Part shown: positions 15,308-22,677 of the stretch, in pieces
Position numbering within the stretch: the stretch's first letter is position 1
Layout: every line of letters begins with the position of its first letter
NCBI GenBank assembly: GCA_919901855.1
Contig: CAKKQC010000019.1
Coordinates: 33,653 to 97,652 of the forward strand
Length of the DNA stretch: 64,000 nucleotides
DNA from: a bacterium
GTDB lineage: Bacteria; Oederibacteriota; CAKKQC01
Direction of reading: 5' to 3'
Translations under genes and position numbers: made by a program
Notes under the pieces: model-generated
Databases searched by the model: none
What the model was told of the DNA's origin: nothing
Seen by the model: the letters and a program-made list of their open reading frames with translations, nothing else

Positions 15308-15748
15308 TCAGCGCCCGATGTCGAGCGCGCTTGTCGCCATGGCCTTGGCCGCGCCAATCGCCGCCACGTTCGCCTCGTAGGCGCGGGTGGCCGCCATGAG
15401 ATCAACCATTTCCGTCACCACGTTCACGTTAGGCATCGAAACATACCCCGTCGCGTCCGCGTCCGGATGCCCCGGATCGTATACGCGCTTGAAAGCGGAG
15501 GGATCCCCCTGGATTCCCACCACCCGGACACCGCGCCCGCGGAACGGCGGGTCGGATTCGATGCCCGGATACATCCACTGCACCTGCTCGCCCCGCGGCG
15601 CGAACACGACTTCCTGCCGGCGGTAGGGGCCGCCCTCGGCGGTCCGCGTCGTGTTCACGTTCGCGAGGTTGTTCGCGATCACGTCGAGCCGCAGCCGCTC
15701 GGCGGTGAGCGCCGATCCCGAGATCGCCATCGTGCGGAACAGTTCCAT
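15308..15748 (-). CDS. flgC: Flagellar proximal rod protein FlgC
   Basis: This rod subunit of 146 residues has the N-terminal rod signature 'AERLRLDVIANNLANVNTTR' and the C-terminal helix with 'EMVDLMAATRAYEANVAAIG'. Between them is the FlgC-type core with 'PDADATGYVSMPNVNVVTEM'. It sits three bases after flgB and 16 bases before fliE. Confidence 0.96.
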   Translation of the reverse strand: MELFRTMAISGSALTAERLRLDVIANNLANVNTTRTAEGGPYRRQEVVFAPRGEQVQWMYPGIESDPPFRGRGVRVVGIQGDPSAFKRVYDPGHPDADATGYVSMPNVNVVTEMVDLMAATRAYEANVAAIGAAKAMATSALDIGR

Positions 15749-15751
15749 GCG

Positions 15752-16180
15752 TTACGCTCCTGTGATCGCGGTGCGCAGTTGCGCCAGTTGCATGCGCACG
15801 ATCTGCGCCAGCGACTGGTAGAGCACCGTGTTCTCGGTTAGTTTGACCATCTCGGCATCCAGATCCACGTTGTTCCCGTCCGGCCGCAGCGACGTCTCCG
15901 CTCGGACGACGGTGCCCGCCTGCACGTCCTCGAGCCGCGGGACGTCCCCGATCGCGATGTGTTTGGGGTCCGTCACCGCGCCGGAGAGCGCGTCACGGGC
16001 GCCGCCCTGCGCCCGGAGCGCGGCCGCGAGCCGGTCGGAGAACAAGACCTCGGTCCGCTTGAACCCCGGGGTGTCCACGTTCGCCAGGTTGTGCGCCGTC
16101 ACCTCCGCCTGGAGCCGCGAGGCGGCCAGCGCGTTGGTGATGACGGACATCGAGGTCGAGGAGAAGAGCCGGTCGATCAT
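15752..16180 (-). CDS. flgB: Flagellar basal body rod protein FlgB
   Basis: FlgB is a proximal rod protein. Starting from the ATG at 16180 it has 142 residues, with the rod motif 'VTAHNLANVDTPGFKRTEV' and the C-terminal 'EMVKLTENTVLYQSLAQI'. The ATG overlaps the stop of the MerR-type gene (ATGA), so flgB translation is likely coupled to the regulator. A longer in-frame extension upstream is overlapped by the regulator gene and is not family-like. Confidence 0.94.
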   Translation of the reverse strand: MIDRLFSSTSMSVITNALAASRLQAEVTAHNLANVDTPGFKRTEVLFSDRLAAALRAQGGARDALSGAVTDPKHIAIGDVPRLEDVQAGTVVRAETSLRPDGNNVDLDAEMVKLTENTVLYQSLAQIVRMQLAQLRTAITGA

Positions 16181-16431
16181 GTATGCCCTCCGTTCAACTG
16201 GCGGTTCATGACGAGCAGGGCCTTGACCCCGCGCAGGCTGATCCCGCGACCCGAGTACCGCTGGATCCACCGGCACCGTTCGAGGTCGGCGGGACGGAAG
16301 AGCCGGGAGCGGTTCTTCCCGAAGCGCTGAAGCTTGATGATCCCGGCGCGCTCCCAATTCCGGAGCGTCTGCTCGTGGAGGTGGAGCTTCCGGGCGGCTT
16401 CCTTGATGGTGTAGATCACTTCTGTAGCCAT
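16177..16431 (-). CDS. Small MerR-type DNA-binding regulator heading the flagellar operon
   Basis: From the ATG at 16431 this is an 84-residue protein with a MerR-type winged helix-turn-helix ('YTIKEAARKLHLHEQTLRNW', then 'GIIKLQRFGKNRSRLF' and 'DLERCRWIQRYSGRGIS'). There is no room for an effector-binding domain, and no cysteines suited to metal sensing are evident. It is the first gene of the flgB-to-flgE operon and overlaps flgB by four bases. A dyad in its promoter spacer suggests it controls its own operon. I know of no named flagellar regulator of this kind. Confidence 0.85.
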   Translation of the reverse strand: MATEVIYTIKEAARKLHLHEQTLRNWERAGIIKLQRFGKNRSRLFRPADLERCRWIQRYSGRGISLRGVKALLVMNRQLNGGHT

Positions 16432-16467
16432 CTCGCGCTGTGGTCGAGACTCCTTCCCCTTCGAGAA

Positions 16468-16497
16468 ATTGTAGCAACCGTCAATCGGTTCTGTAAA
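16468..16497 (-). promoter_or_regulatory. Sigma70-type promoter of the flagellar operon
   Basis: On the minus strand, TTTACA (16492-16497) and TACAAT (16468-16473) are separated by 18 bases, each one mismatch or so from consensus. The predicted start of transcription is near 16461, about 30 bases before the regulator's ATG. The slightly long spacer is typical of MerR-controlled promoters (often 19 bases). Confidence 0.65.
16476..16490 (-). promoter_or_regulatory. Candidate MerR-type operator in the promoter spacer
   Basis: AACCG-N5-CGGTT is a perfect inverted repeat centred in the spacer between -35 and -10, exactly where MerR-family dimers bind. A second short palindrome, CTGTAAAACAG (16491-16501), overlaps the -35 box. 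Confidence 0.5.
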
Positions 16498-16715
16498 ACA
16501 GCTACGAAAACCATTATCAAGGCGCCTCCGTCGAACAGCGCGTTTTGCGAGGGCTCCCCCGGCAGGTGGCCTGGCCCTCCTTGTTGAATGGAACCACGCG
16601 TTTGGCCATCCCGCAAGGCCCCCCCGGAACCGAAAAGCTTGCTGGAGGCTCATTTCGTGGCCCGAAAGGGGTGTCCTGCTCGATTTTGCAGCGCTCCCCC
16701 GCTTACGGGCAGAGG

Positions 16716-16734
16716 CTCAGCCTCGGCGGCTGAG
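16716..16734 (-). terminator. Weak hairpin at the end of rhaA
   Basis: A 7-bp stem (CTCAGCC/GGCTGAG) with a 5-base loop spans the rhaA stop codon. No T-run follows, so termination here is uncertain. Confidence 0.25.
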
Positions 16735-17994
16735 GATCTCCCGTTCGTAGGTGCGGATGGCCGCAATCCAGTCCTGGCCCGCGGGGACACCCTGAAGCTC
16801 GCAATGGCGGTCCCAGACGGCCCCAAACGGCATCGTTTTGGCCGTTTCGAGGAGCGCGAGCCGGCCGAACATGTCGCCAGCGGCCTCGCACTCACGAATG
16901 CGAGCTCCGGGCTCGAGGAGCGCCAGCAGGAGGCCCTGCTGGACGGCCCTTGCTCCGGTCACCCAGGCGCCCACTCGATTGAGACTCGCGTCGAAGTAGT
17001 CGAGCGCGAGCACGACGCGGTCCAGTGCCCGCGCGCGTACGACTTCCTCCATGACGGCCCGGATCTCGTCGTTCAACACGACCACGTGGTCGCTGTCCCA
17101 CCGCACACCGCGGCTCAGGTGCAGGAGCACCTTCGGAGAGAATTGGAGGACGGCCGAGATCTTGTCCGCCACGGACTCCGTCGGATGGTAATGCCCTAGG
17201 TCGAGGGTCGGCAGGAGGCCGTGCTGGAGCGCGTAGGCGAGGTAGAACTCGTGCGACCCCACAACGAAGGCCTCGGAGCCGATGCCGAAGAGCTTGCCCT
17301 CGATCGCATCGACCAGGAGCTTCGCGTCCTGGCGGTCCGCGTAGATCGCGTCGAGTGATTCCTTCAACCAGGCCCGCCGCTGAAACCGGTCCGCGGGATG
17401 ATCCTTGCTCCCATCCGGAATCCAGAGGTTGTGCACACACGCGCTCCCCAGCTCGCGCCCCATCGCGGCCCCGATCGTCCGGCAACGGCGCACGTGCTCG
17501 ACCCAGAAGGCACGTATCTTGGGATCGGCGTTCGCGAGCGTGAACCCGTCGGCCGCCTCCGGGTGGGAGAAGCAGGTGGCGTTGAAGTCGAGCCCGTACT
17601 TCTTCGCCTTCGCCCACGCGATCCAGCCCGCGAAATGCTCGGGGCTGATGGCGTCACGGTCAACGGCCTTCCCTCCGAACTCGCCGTACATGGCGTGGAG
17701 GTTGACCCGGTGCGGACCCGGGATCAGCGAGAGCGCGCGGTCGAGGTCGGCCCGGAGCTCGTCCGGCGTCCGCGCGCGGCCGGGATAGTTGCCGGTTACC
17801 GCGAGCCCGCCGCCGCCGTCGAGCGTCGCGCCCGCCCGCTCGAACCCGCCCACGTCGTCGCCCTGCCAACAGTGAATCGAGAGCGGGAGGCGGGCGAGCG
17901 CGGCGAGGGCGGCGTCGGTGTCGACGCCCATCTCGGCGGCGTACCGGTCTCGAGCCTCCGCGTGTCGGCGCCCGACTTCCCCTGCATCCTTCAT
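16717..17994 (-). CDS. rhaA: L-rhamnose isomerase
   Basis: RhaA converts L-rhamnose to L-rhamnulose in the cytoplasm with a divalent metal. The 425-residue length agrees with the E. coli enzyme (419). Characteristic blocks are '[13 protein letters not shown]', '[19 protein letters not shown]', '[12 protein letters not shown]', '[11 protein letters not shown]' and '[18 protein letters not shown]', the last with metal-ligand Asp and His. No rhamnulokinase, aldolase or transporter lies nearby, so its pathway cannot be read from context. Side activity on other sugars is possible. It starts 26 bases after the DUF2283 gene. Confidence 0.9.
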   Translation of the reverse strand: MKDAGEVGRRHAEARDRYAAEMGVDTDAALAALARLPLSIHCWQGDDVGGFERAGATLDGGGGLAVTGNYPGRARTPDELRADLDRALSLIPGPHRVNLHAMYGEFGGKAVDRDAISPEHFAGWIAWAKAKKYGLDFNATCFSHPEAADGFTLANADPKIRAFWVEHVRRCRTIGAAMGRELGSACVHNLWIPDGSKDHPADRFQRRAWLKESLDAIYADRQDAKLLVDAIEGKLFGIGSEAFVVGSHEFYLAYALQHGLLPTLDLGHYHPTESVADKISAVLQFSPKVLLHLSRGVRWDSDHVVVLNDEIRAVMEEVVRARALDRVVLALDYFDASLNRVGAWVTGARAVQQGLLLALLEPGARIRECEAAGDMFGRLALLETAKTMPFGAVWDRHCELQGVPAGQDWIAAIRTYEREILSRRG

Positions 17995-18020
17995 TTCCCT
18001 GCCCGCCAGCGCAAGGGCCG

Positions 18021-18245
18021 CTAGGCCAGCGGCTTCGCGGGAACGAGCCCCTGGGGAAGGGCCTGAGCCTCTATGCGCGTAAGGTCGACGATCTTGCTTG
18101 CATGGTCGATGTCGATGCCGACGATCAGTCCATTCTCGTCAAAGTCCACGGCGACTCCGGGGGCGACATCCACGGTCGTTGCGCTGGCTCGCTCCGACAA
18201 ATCAATGTAGAGCGAATCCGTTTCCGCGTAGTAGTTGAAGGTCAT
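18021..18245 (-). CDS. DUF2283 family protein
   Basis: This 74-residue protein has the DUF2283 pattern: '[17 protein letters not shown]' at the start and '[20 protein letters not shown]' in the middle. The family's function is unproven, but it commonly follows a DUF4258-type gene. The ATG overlaps that gene's stop by four bases (ATGA), as in many toxin-antitoxin pairs. I infer an antitoxin-like role with low certainty. Confidence 0.8.
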   Translation of the reverse strand: MTFNYYAETDSLYIDLSERASATTVDVAPGVAVDFDENGLIVGIDIDHASKIVDLTRIEAQALPQGLVPAKPLA

Positions 18246-18490
18246 CGTCCCACCCCCTTGAAGTCGCGGTCAGCGAAGGCATTGTGCACCGTCTCCCCAT
18301 CCTCCAGCGTGACCACACGTATATGCTTGCCGATCTCGGAGATGAATGTCCAGTGCCGAATACGGCCATCCTGCTGGACTTCCCTGCGCAATGGCTGCTG
18401 AATGGCCCGCTGGCAGTACTCCTTTCGCAGATAGGGGCGCTTCCGCAGAACCTGTTCTTCGAAGTACCTGGTCGTCTTCAGCGACGCCAC
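18242..18490 (-). CDS. DUF4258-like protein, candidate toxin
   Basis: This 82-residue basic protein resembles DUF4258 members by 'YFEEQVLRKRPYLRKEYCQR', 'DGRIRHWTFISEIGKHIRVV' and 'DGETVHNAFADRDFK'. These are often suggested to be RelE-like toxins because of size and pairing with DUF2283, as here. No catalytic residue set can be confirmed by eye. Confidence 0.75.
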   Translation of the reverse strand: MASLKTTRYFEEQVLRKRPYLRKEYCQRAIQQPLRREVQQDGRIRHWTFISEIGKHIRVVTLEDGETVHNAFADRDFKGVGR

Positions 18491-18545
18491 CGCGTTCCAG
18501 TCCTCCCGACGAACCTCACCGCAGCCTCACGACCCGTCACAGCCC

Positions 18546-18797
18546 TTACGCATTCATCTCCCTGGCAAGATCCCCCGGCTCATACTGGAAGGGGCTGACC
18601 TTGAGCCGGTTGAGGGCCTCGAGGAACTCCACCCGGCTCAGGCCGGCCAGCTCGGTCGCCTTGGCCTGCGACAGCATACCGGCCTCGAACCACTTGGCGG
18701 CCGCCGCCACCTTCATGTCGCGCGCGAGATCCTTCGGCCGCCGCCGCATGGCGGAAAATGCCGAATCCGGCAGCGATATCGTCACTTGAACGCTCAT
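18546..18797 (-). CDS. UPF0175 family protein (antitoxin-like)
   Basis: The 83-residue protein starts 'MSVQVTISLPDSAF' and has the UPF0175 core 'AAKWFEAGMLSQAKATELAG', followed by 'LSRVEFLEALNRLKVSPFQY'. The middle looks like a helix-turn-helix. UPF0175 proteins usually precede a PIN-domain toxin; none is found here. The next gene, 55 bases on, is the DUF4258-like protein. It may be an orphan antitoxin or belong to a three-gene module. Confidence 0.85.
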   Translation of the reverse strand: MSVQVTISLPDSAFSAMRRRPKDLARDMKVAAAAKWFEAGMLSQAKATELAGLSRVEFLEALNRLKVSPFQYEPGDLAREMNA

Positions 18798-19163
18798 GGA
18801 TTCCTTGTGTCTCCTCTTCAGAGGGTACCACAACCGCGCCGGATCGCGCGCCCTTATCGCAGCCCCGTTCGAAGCCCCCGCACCTGCCGACACATCCAGA
18901 ATCCAATGGGAATGACGGAAGGTAGGCTGCTTCCCGACGCCCCGGCCAGTCGTCACCCCCCAGACGTACCGTTAGTGTCCCGTCGTGGCTCGTGGGGGTC
19001 GTTTACCCGGGGTTGGGGTGGGCGCGCGCGCCCCAAGGCGTAGGCCCCGCCCCCGGCGGGTAAACACTGTGGACCCTACATTGAACCCTACACCCCCGAC
19101 GCGTCGTGGCCCCGGGTGTCCTCAGCTGGCCGACGGCCTCGCGGTCGTCCCGCCACAAACACA
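18798..19163. other. Intergenic region with inverted and tandem repeats
   Basis: No gene is supported here. Bases 19001-19065 are bounded by an 8-bp inverted repeat (GTTTACCC/GGGTAAAC) and contain a self-complementary GGGCGCGCGCGCCC. Directly beside it, 19069-19092 is a 12-bp imperfect tandem repeat (GTGGACCCTACA then TTGAACCCTACA). The region separates the bamA terminator from the UPF0175 gene. Confidence 0.55.
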
Positions 19164-19199
19164 AGGGCTGCACGAGCCGGATACAGCCCATGCAGCCCT
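19164..19199 (-). terminator. Terminator after bamA
   Basis: A perfect 9-bp stem (AGGGCTGCA/TGCAGCCCT) with an 18-base loop lies 45 bases past the bamA stop. The minus-strand tail is TGTGTTTGTGG. It is the first good terminator downstream of tuf. Confidence 0.65.
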
Positions 19200-19244
19200 A
19201 AGCACCTTTCCGTTGTCGTCTGCAAAACCCTAGCGTTCTACGGC

Positions 19245-21863
19245 TTAGAAAATATTGCCGATGTTGAAGTGGAGCTTGCCGTTCGGCGGGGGGTTGTACT
19301 CTTTCGTGAGCCCCCAGCCGTAGTCGAGCCGGATCACGATGATCGTGCCGGGCACCGTGAGCCGAATGCCGAACCCCGCGCTCGTCGCGAGCGAGTTGAA
19401 CCGGTCCTTGAAGCCCTGCTGCGTCATCGGGAAGTCCGGCCACGTGTAGCCCGCATCGTAGAACGGCGCGGCGATGGTGAGGACGCGCGAGACGAGGGGC
19501 CACTTGACCTCGGCGTTGAACTGGACCTCCGCGCGTCCGCCCGTCGGCCGCAGGATGCCCTGCGAGTCCGCCGCCCTCGGCCCCAGCTCCCGTTCCGGGT
19601 AGCCCCGGATCGAGTCGGTCCCGCCGAGGAAGAACCGCTCGAATATGGGCACGTCCTGGCCGTCGAATCCCCACCCGCGGCCCACGAGTCCGTGCAGGGC
19701 CAGGCTCGGCCGCAGGAGGAGCTTCACGGGCGAGGGCTGGAAGTAGCTCACGTCGTACGTGACCTTGTAGAACTTCGTGTCGCCGCCCAGGAACTTCATC
19801 CCCGCGCCCGGCCACGGGCCGCCCGCGACCTGCCCCACCAGCCGCTGCCACACACCGGAGAGCGGGTCGAAGATGTTGTCCCGCGTGTCGTAGGTCACCG
19901 TCATGCTCGGCGAGCTCGTGGCCTGGGCCTTCGGGGACACCCCGAGGGCGACGAGATCCGCCTCCGTCTGTCCCGGCAGCGGGCTGACCTTGTGAACCTC
20001 GTATTTGTATCCCAGCGCGACCTTCCAGCGCTTGTTCGGGAACCGGTAGCCGAACTCCATCGACCCGCCCGTGGACTGGTCCTCGAACGTGTTCGGGAGC
20101 TCCCGGTTCGTATCCCAGAAGCCCAGCCCCAGCGAAATCTTCGTGTCGAGGAACCAGGGGTCGAAGTAGTCGAGCTGGAGGTTCCGGCGCTTCTGCCCGA
20201 TCTCCCACTCCGCGCTGATCCGGATGCCGAGCCCGAACAGGTTCGCCTTCGTGAGCTGGAGGAAGCCCACGAAGCCGTACTGCGAGCTGTAGCCGCCGCC
20301 GAGGCTGACGGTTCCCGTCTGGCGCTCCTTGACCTCGAAGATCAGGTTCTCGCGTCCCGCCTTGAACGACGGCTCGGTGTAGACCCGGACGTCCTCGAAG
20401 AAGCCCAGGTTGTATATGTTCTCCTGGCTGCGCCGGATGAGCTTCGTGTCGAAGGTCTTGCCCGGCTCGAGGCCCGGCTCGAGCTCGCGCAGGATGATCT
20501 TCTCCTTCGTCTCCTCGTTACCCCGGATCAGGATCCGGTCGACGATGGCCTGGTCGCCCTCGTGGAACCGGAGCACGACGTCGGCCTCCCCCTTGGCGTC
20601 GTCGAAGACGAAGTCGGGGATGATGTTGGCGTATATGTACCCCCGGCTGGTGTACATTTCCCGCATTCCCGCGATCCCGGCGTCCAGCCTGCGCTGGGAC
20701 AGCTTGGCGCCCGGCTCGAGATCGAGCTTGTCCTTCAGCTCGGCCTCCGTGAACATCGCGTTCCCGTCGAGCCGGATCGACTTGACCGTGTAGGGCACCC
20801 CCTCCACGACCGTGAACTTGAGGATCACCTTCTCGGGCTTGGCGCCCGGCAGGACCTCCACCGAGATGACGCGGGCCTTCTGGTAGCCCTCGTCCTTGTA
20901 GTACTCGAGCAGGCGCCCCTTGTCCCCCTCCAACTCGTCCTTGAGGTACAGTCCGCTCTGGAAAAAAAAGGCCGCTTCCTTGTTCTTGAGCACCTTGCGG
21001 AGCGCGCTGTCAGGGAAGGTCTTGTTGCCCGTGAAAAGGATCTTCTCCACGTGCATCTTCTTGCCTTCGTTCACGGTGATGACGAGGTCCATCTTGCCCC
21101 GTTCCTTCTCCGCGGGCACGAGCTCGCTCCGAACCGTCGCGTCGGGGTACCCCTTCTCCCGGTACCCGCGCAGGAGGCGGTCCTCGCTGTCGTGCACGCG
21201 CACGGGATCGTAGCACTCCCCCTCCTTGACCGTGACCTTCTCCTTGAGATCCTTGTCCCCGAACTCGCGGGCGCCGACGTACCGGACCGCCCGCACGATC
21301 GGCCTTTCCTTGACCACGAACGTCACCCGGGCCCCGCCCTCGACGTCCGTCATCTCCACGGTGACGTCGTCGAACAACCCCATCTCCCAGATCGCCCTGA
21401 GATCCTCGCGGAGCCCCTCGCGGGTGGCCAGTGTCCCGATCCGGGTCTTGAGCCGCGCCGAGATGTCCGAGGGTTTCACGTTCACGGTCCCCTCGATCTG
21501 GATGGAGCGGACGATCCGCTCCTGGATAGGCATGCCGGAGGTCTCGTCCGTCCCCGACGGGACCCCGGTGGTCGCCGAGCCGGCGCGATCCGCTGCCACT
21601 CGCGCCACGGGCTGATTCGCCGGCTTCCCGGTGGTTGTCGCGGTCATCGGCGTCGTCTTCGACGTTGCCACCGGCTTCGTGGCAGTCGGAGCTTTCGGCG
21701 TCACCGTTGCCGGTGCAGGAGCCGCGGCAGGTTGGACCGGGGCAGGCTCAGCCGCCGGGGCTTCGTCGGTCGCAAGCGGGAGGTCGGGCTCGGACGCGGC
21801 GAAGCCCGGCGGGGCCCAGAGGACCCACCCGCAGGCGAGGAGGAGGCGGCCTGTATGGCTCAG
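19245..21863 (-). CDS. bamA: Outer membrane assembly factor BamA
   Basis: BamA is the core of the outer-membrane protein insertion complex. Repeated POTRA-type domains (for example 'VRAVRYVGAREFGDKDLKEK' and 'VEKILFTGNKTFPDSALRKV') precede a beta-barrel with the lid-loop motif 'GGTDSIRGYPERELG'. The last residue is the aromatic Phe ('LHFNIGNIF') expected of outer-membrane proteins. The first ordinary start is GTG at 21704, which leaves no signal peptide. A CTG at 21863, seven bases past the previous stop and behind AGGT, adds 53 residues with a clear export signal ('GRLLLACGWVLWAPPGFA'). I prefer the CTG; the gene itself is certain. Confidence 0.93.
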   Translation of the reverse strand: MSHTGRLLLACGWVLWAPPGFAASEPDLPLATDEAPAAEPAPVQPAAAPAPATVTPKAPTATKPVATSKTTPMTATTTGKPANQPVARVAADRAGSATTGVPSGTDETSGMPIQERIVRSIQIEGTVNVKPSDISARLKTRIGTLATREGLREDLRAIWEMGLFDDVTVEMTDVEGGARVTFVVKERPIVRAVRYVGAREFGDKDLKEKVTVKEGECYDPVRVHDSEDRLLRGYREKGYPDATVRSELVPAEKERGKMDLVITVNEGKKMHVEKILFTGNKTFPDSALRKVLKNKEAAFFFQSGLYLKDELEGDKGRLLEYYKDEGYQKARVISVEVLPGAKPEKVILKFTVVEGVPYTVKSIRLDGNAMFTEAELKDKLDLEPGAKLSQRRLDAGIAGMREMYTSRGYIYANIIPDFVFDDAKGEADVVLRFHEGDQAIVDRILIRGNEETKEKIILRELEPGLEPGKTFDTKLIRRSQENIYNLGFFEDVRVYTEPSFKAGRENLIFEVKERQTGTVSLGGGYSSQYGFVGFLQLTKANLFGLGIRISAEWEIGQKRRNLQLDYFDPWFLDTKISLGLGFWDTNRELPNTFEDQSTGGSMEFGYRFPNKRWKVALGYKYEVHKVSPLPGQTEADLVALGVSPKAQATSSPSMTVTYDTRDNIFDPLSGVWQRLVGQVAGGPWPGAGMKFLGGDTKFYKVTYDVSYFQPSPVKLLLRPSLALHGLVGRGWGFDGQDVPIFERFFLGGTDSIRGYPERELGPRAADSQGILRPTGGRAEVQFNAEVKWPLVSRVLTIAAPFYDAGYTWPDFPMTQQGFKDRFNSLATSAGFGIRLTVPGTIIVIRLDYGWGLTKEYNPPPNGKLHFNIGNIF

Positions 21864-21870
21864 GGGCGCG

Positions 21871-22662
21871 CTACCTGGCCGGGAAGCCCTTGATGATCAG
21901 GTCGACGAGGGAGGCGACCTGGGCGTCGGTGAGCGGTCCGCCGTAGGCTTTCGCGTAGCCCGGCATCCGGGGATGACCGGTCCCCGCCGCGATCACCTGC
22001 GTGATGCCGGCCGGCGTCTTCACGGTCGTCGAGACCAGCCGCAGGGGAGGACCGATGATCTCCCGGTCGATCGCGATCCCCTGGCCCGAGGCGCCGTGAC
22101 AGGCCGAGCAGGCCGATGCGAAGAGCTTCGCGCCCTTCTGGGACGGCGATCCCGGCCCGTGGCACTTGAGGCAGGCCGCCTTCAACTCCAGCTTGGCCTC
22201 GGGCGGATGCGCCCGCTTCACGGGCGCCGGCGCCTTGGTCGACTCCCCCGGCACGGCCACCTGGGCCGAGATCTTGATCGGCAGGGTCGGCCGCTCCGGA
22301 TCGTTCGAGTGGATCGTGACGGTGCGGGTCACGGATTGCTTCTGGCCATGGGGGTTGAACGAGACGCGGAGGCGGCCGGTCTGCCCGGGATCGATCACGG
22401 AAGATTCCATCATGGCGGCCGTGCACCCGCAGGAGGTCGAGACGCGGGTGATCACGAGCGGCTTCGTGCCCGTATTCAGGACCTTGAACACGTGCTCCAC
22501 CGCACGATCCTGCGGTACCTGGCCGAACTGGTAGTCCACCTCGTCAACCGTGATCCGGGGTCCAGCCGCAGCGGCGGGCTCCGCGGCGCCCGTCCCGGCC
22601 GGAACCAGGGCCGACAGACCCATGGTCAGCCCCAAGGCGGCGATAAGTCTCATGGGGCGCAT
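21871..22662 (-). CDS. Exported DUF1573-cytochrome c fusion protein
   Basis: The 263-residue protein has a signal peptide (cleavage near 'GTGAAEP', residue 27) and a DUF1573 domain (about 35-135, with 'TRVSTSCGCTAAMM'). A C-terminal cytochrome c part follows. It holds two CxxCH heme motifs, CLKCH at 164-168 and CSACH at 185-189, and a possible methionine ligand in 'HPRMPGY' (Met233). The spacing suggests one standard class I domain around the second motif. It should work in the periplasm. Electron transfer or sensing is possible, but its partner is unknown. Confidence 0.85.
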   Translation of the reverse strand: MRPMRLIAALGLTMGLSALVPAGTGAAEPAAAAGPRITVDEVDYQFGQVPQDRAVEHVFKVLNTGTKPLVITRVSTSCGCTAAMMESSVIDPGQTGRLRVSFNPHGQKQSVTRTVTIHSNDPERPTLPIKISAQVAVPGESTKAPAPVKRAHPPEAKLELKAACLKCHGPGSPSQKGAKLFASACSACHGASGQGIAIDREIIGPPLRLVSTTVKTPAGITQVIAAGTGHPRMPGYAKAYGGPLTDAQVASLVDLIIKGFPAR

Positions 22663-22677
22663 TGTAACACGCGGGCT

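Larger units (their letters stand above)
16432..16716. other. Intergenic region between rhaA and the flagellar operon
   Basis: This 285-bp stretch holds the promoter and dyad of the MerR-type gene at its low-coordinate end. Bases 16502-16716 show no convincing coding sequence and only weak hairpin potential near the rhaA stop. It is the only sizeable break between the flagellar genes and rhaA. Confidence 0.6.

Noticed and set aside
18490-18546. PIN-domain toxin paired with the UPF0175 protein
   Set aside because: The gap holds only 55 bases, and the next gene is DUF4258-like, with no PIN acidic residues.
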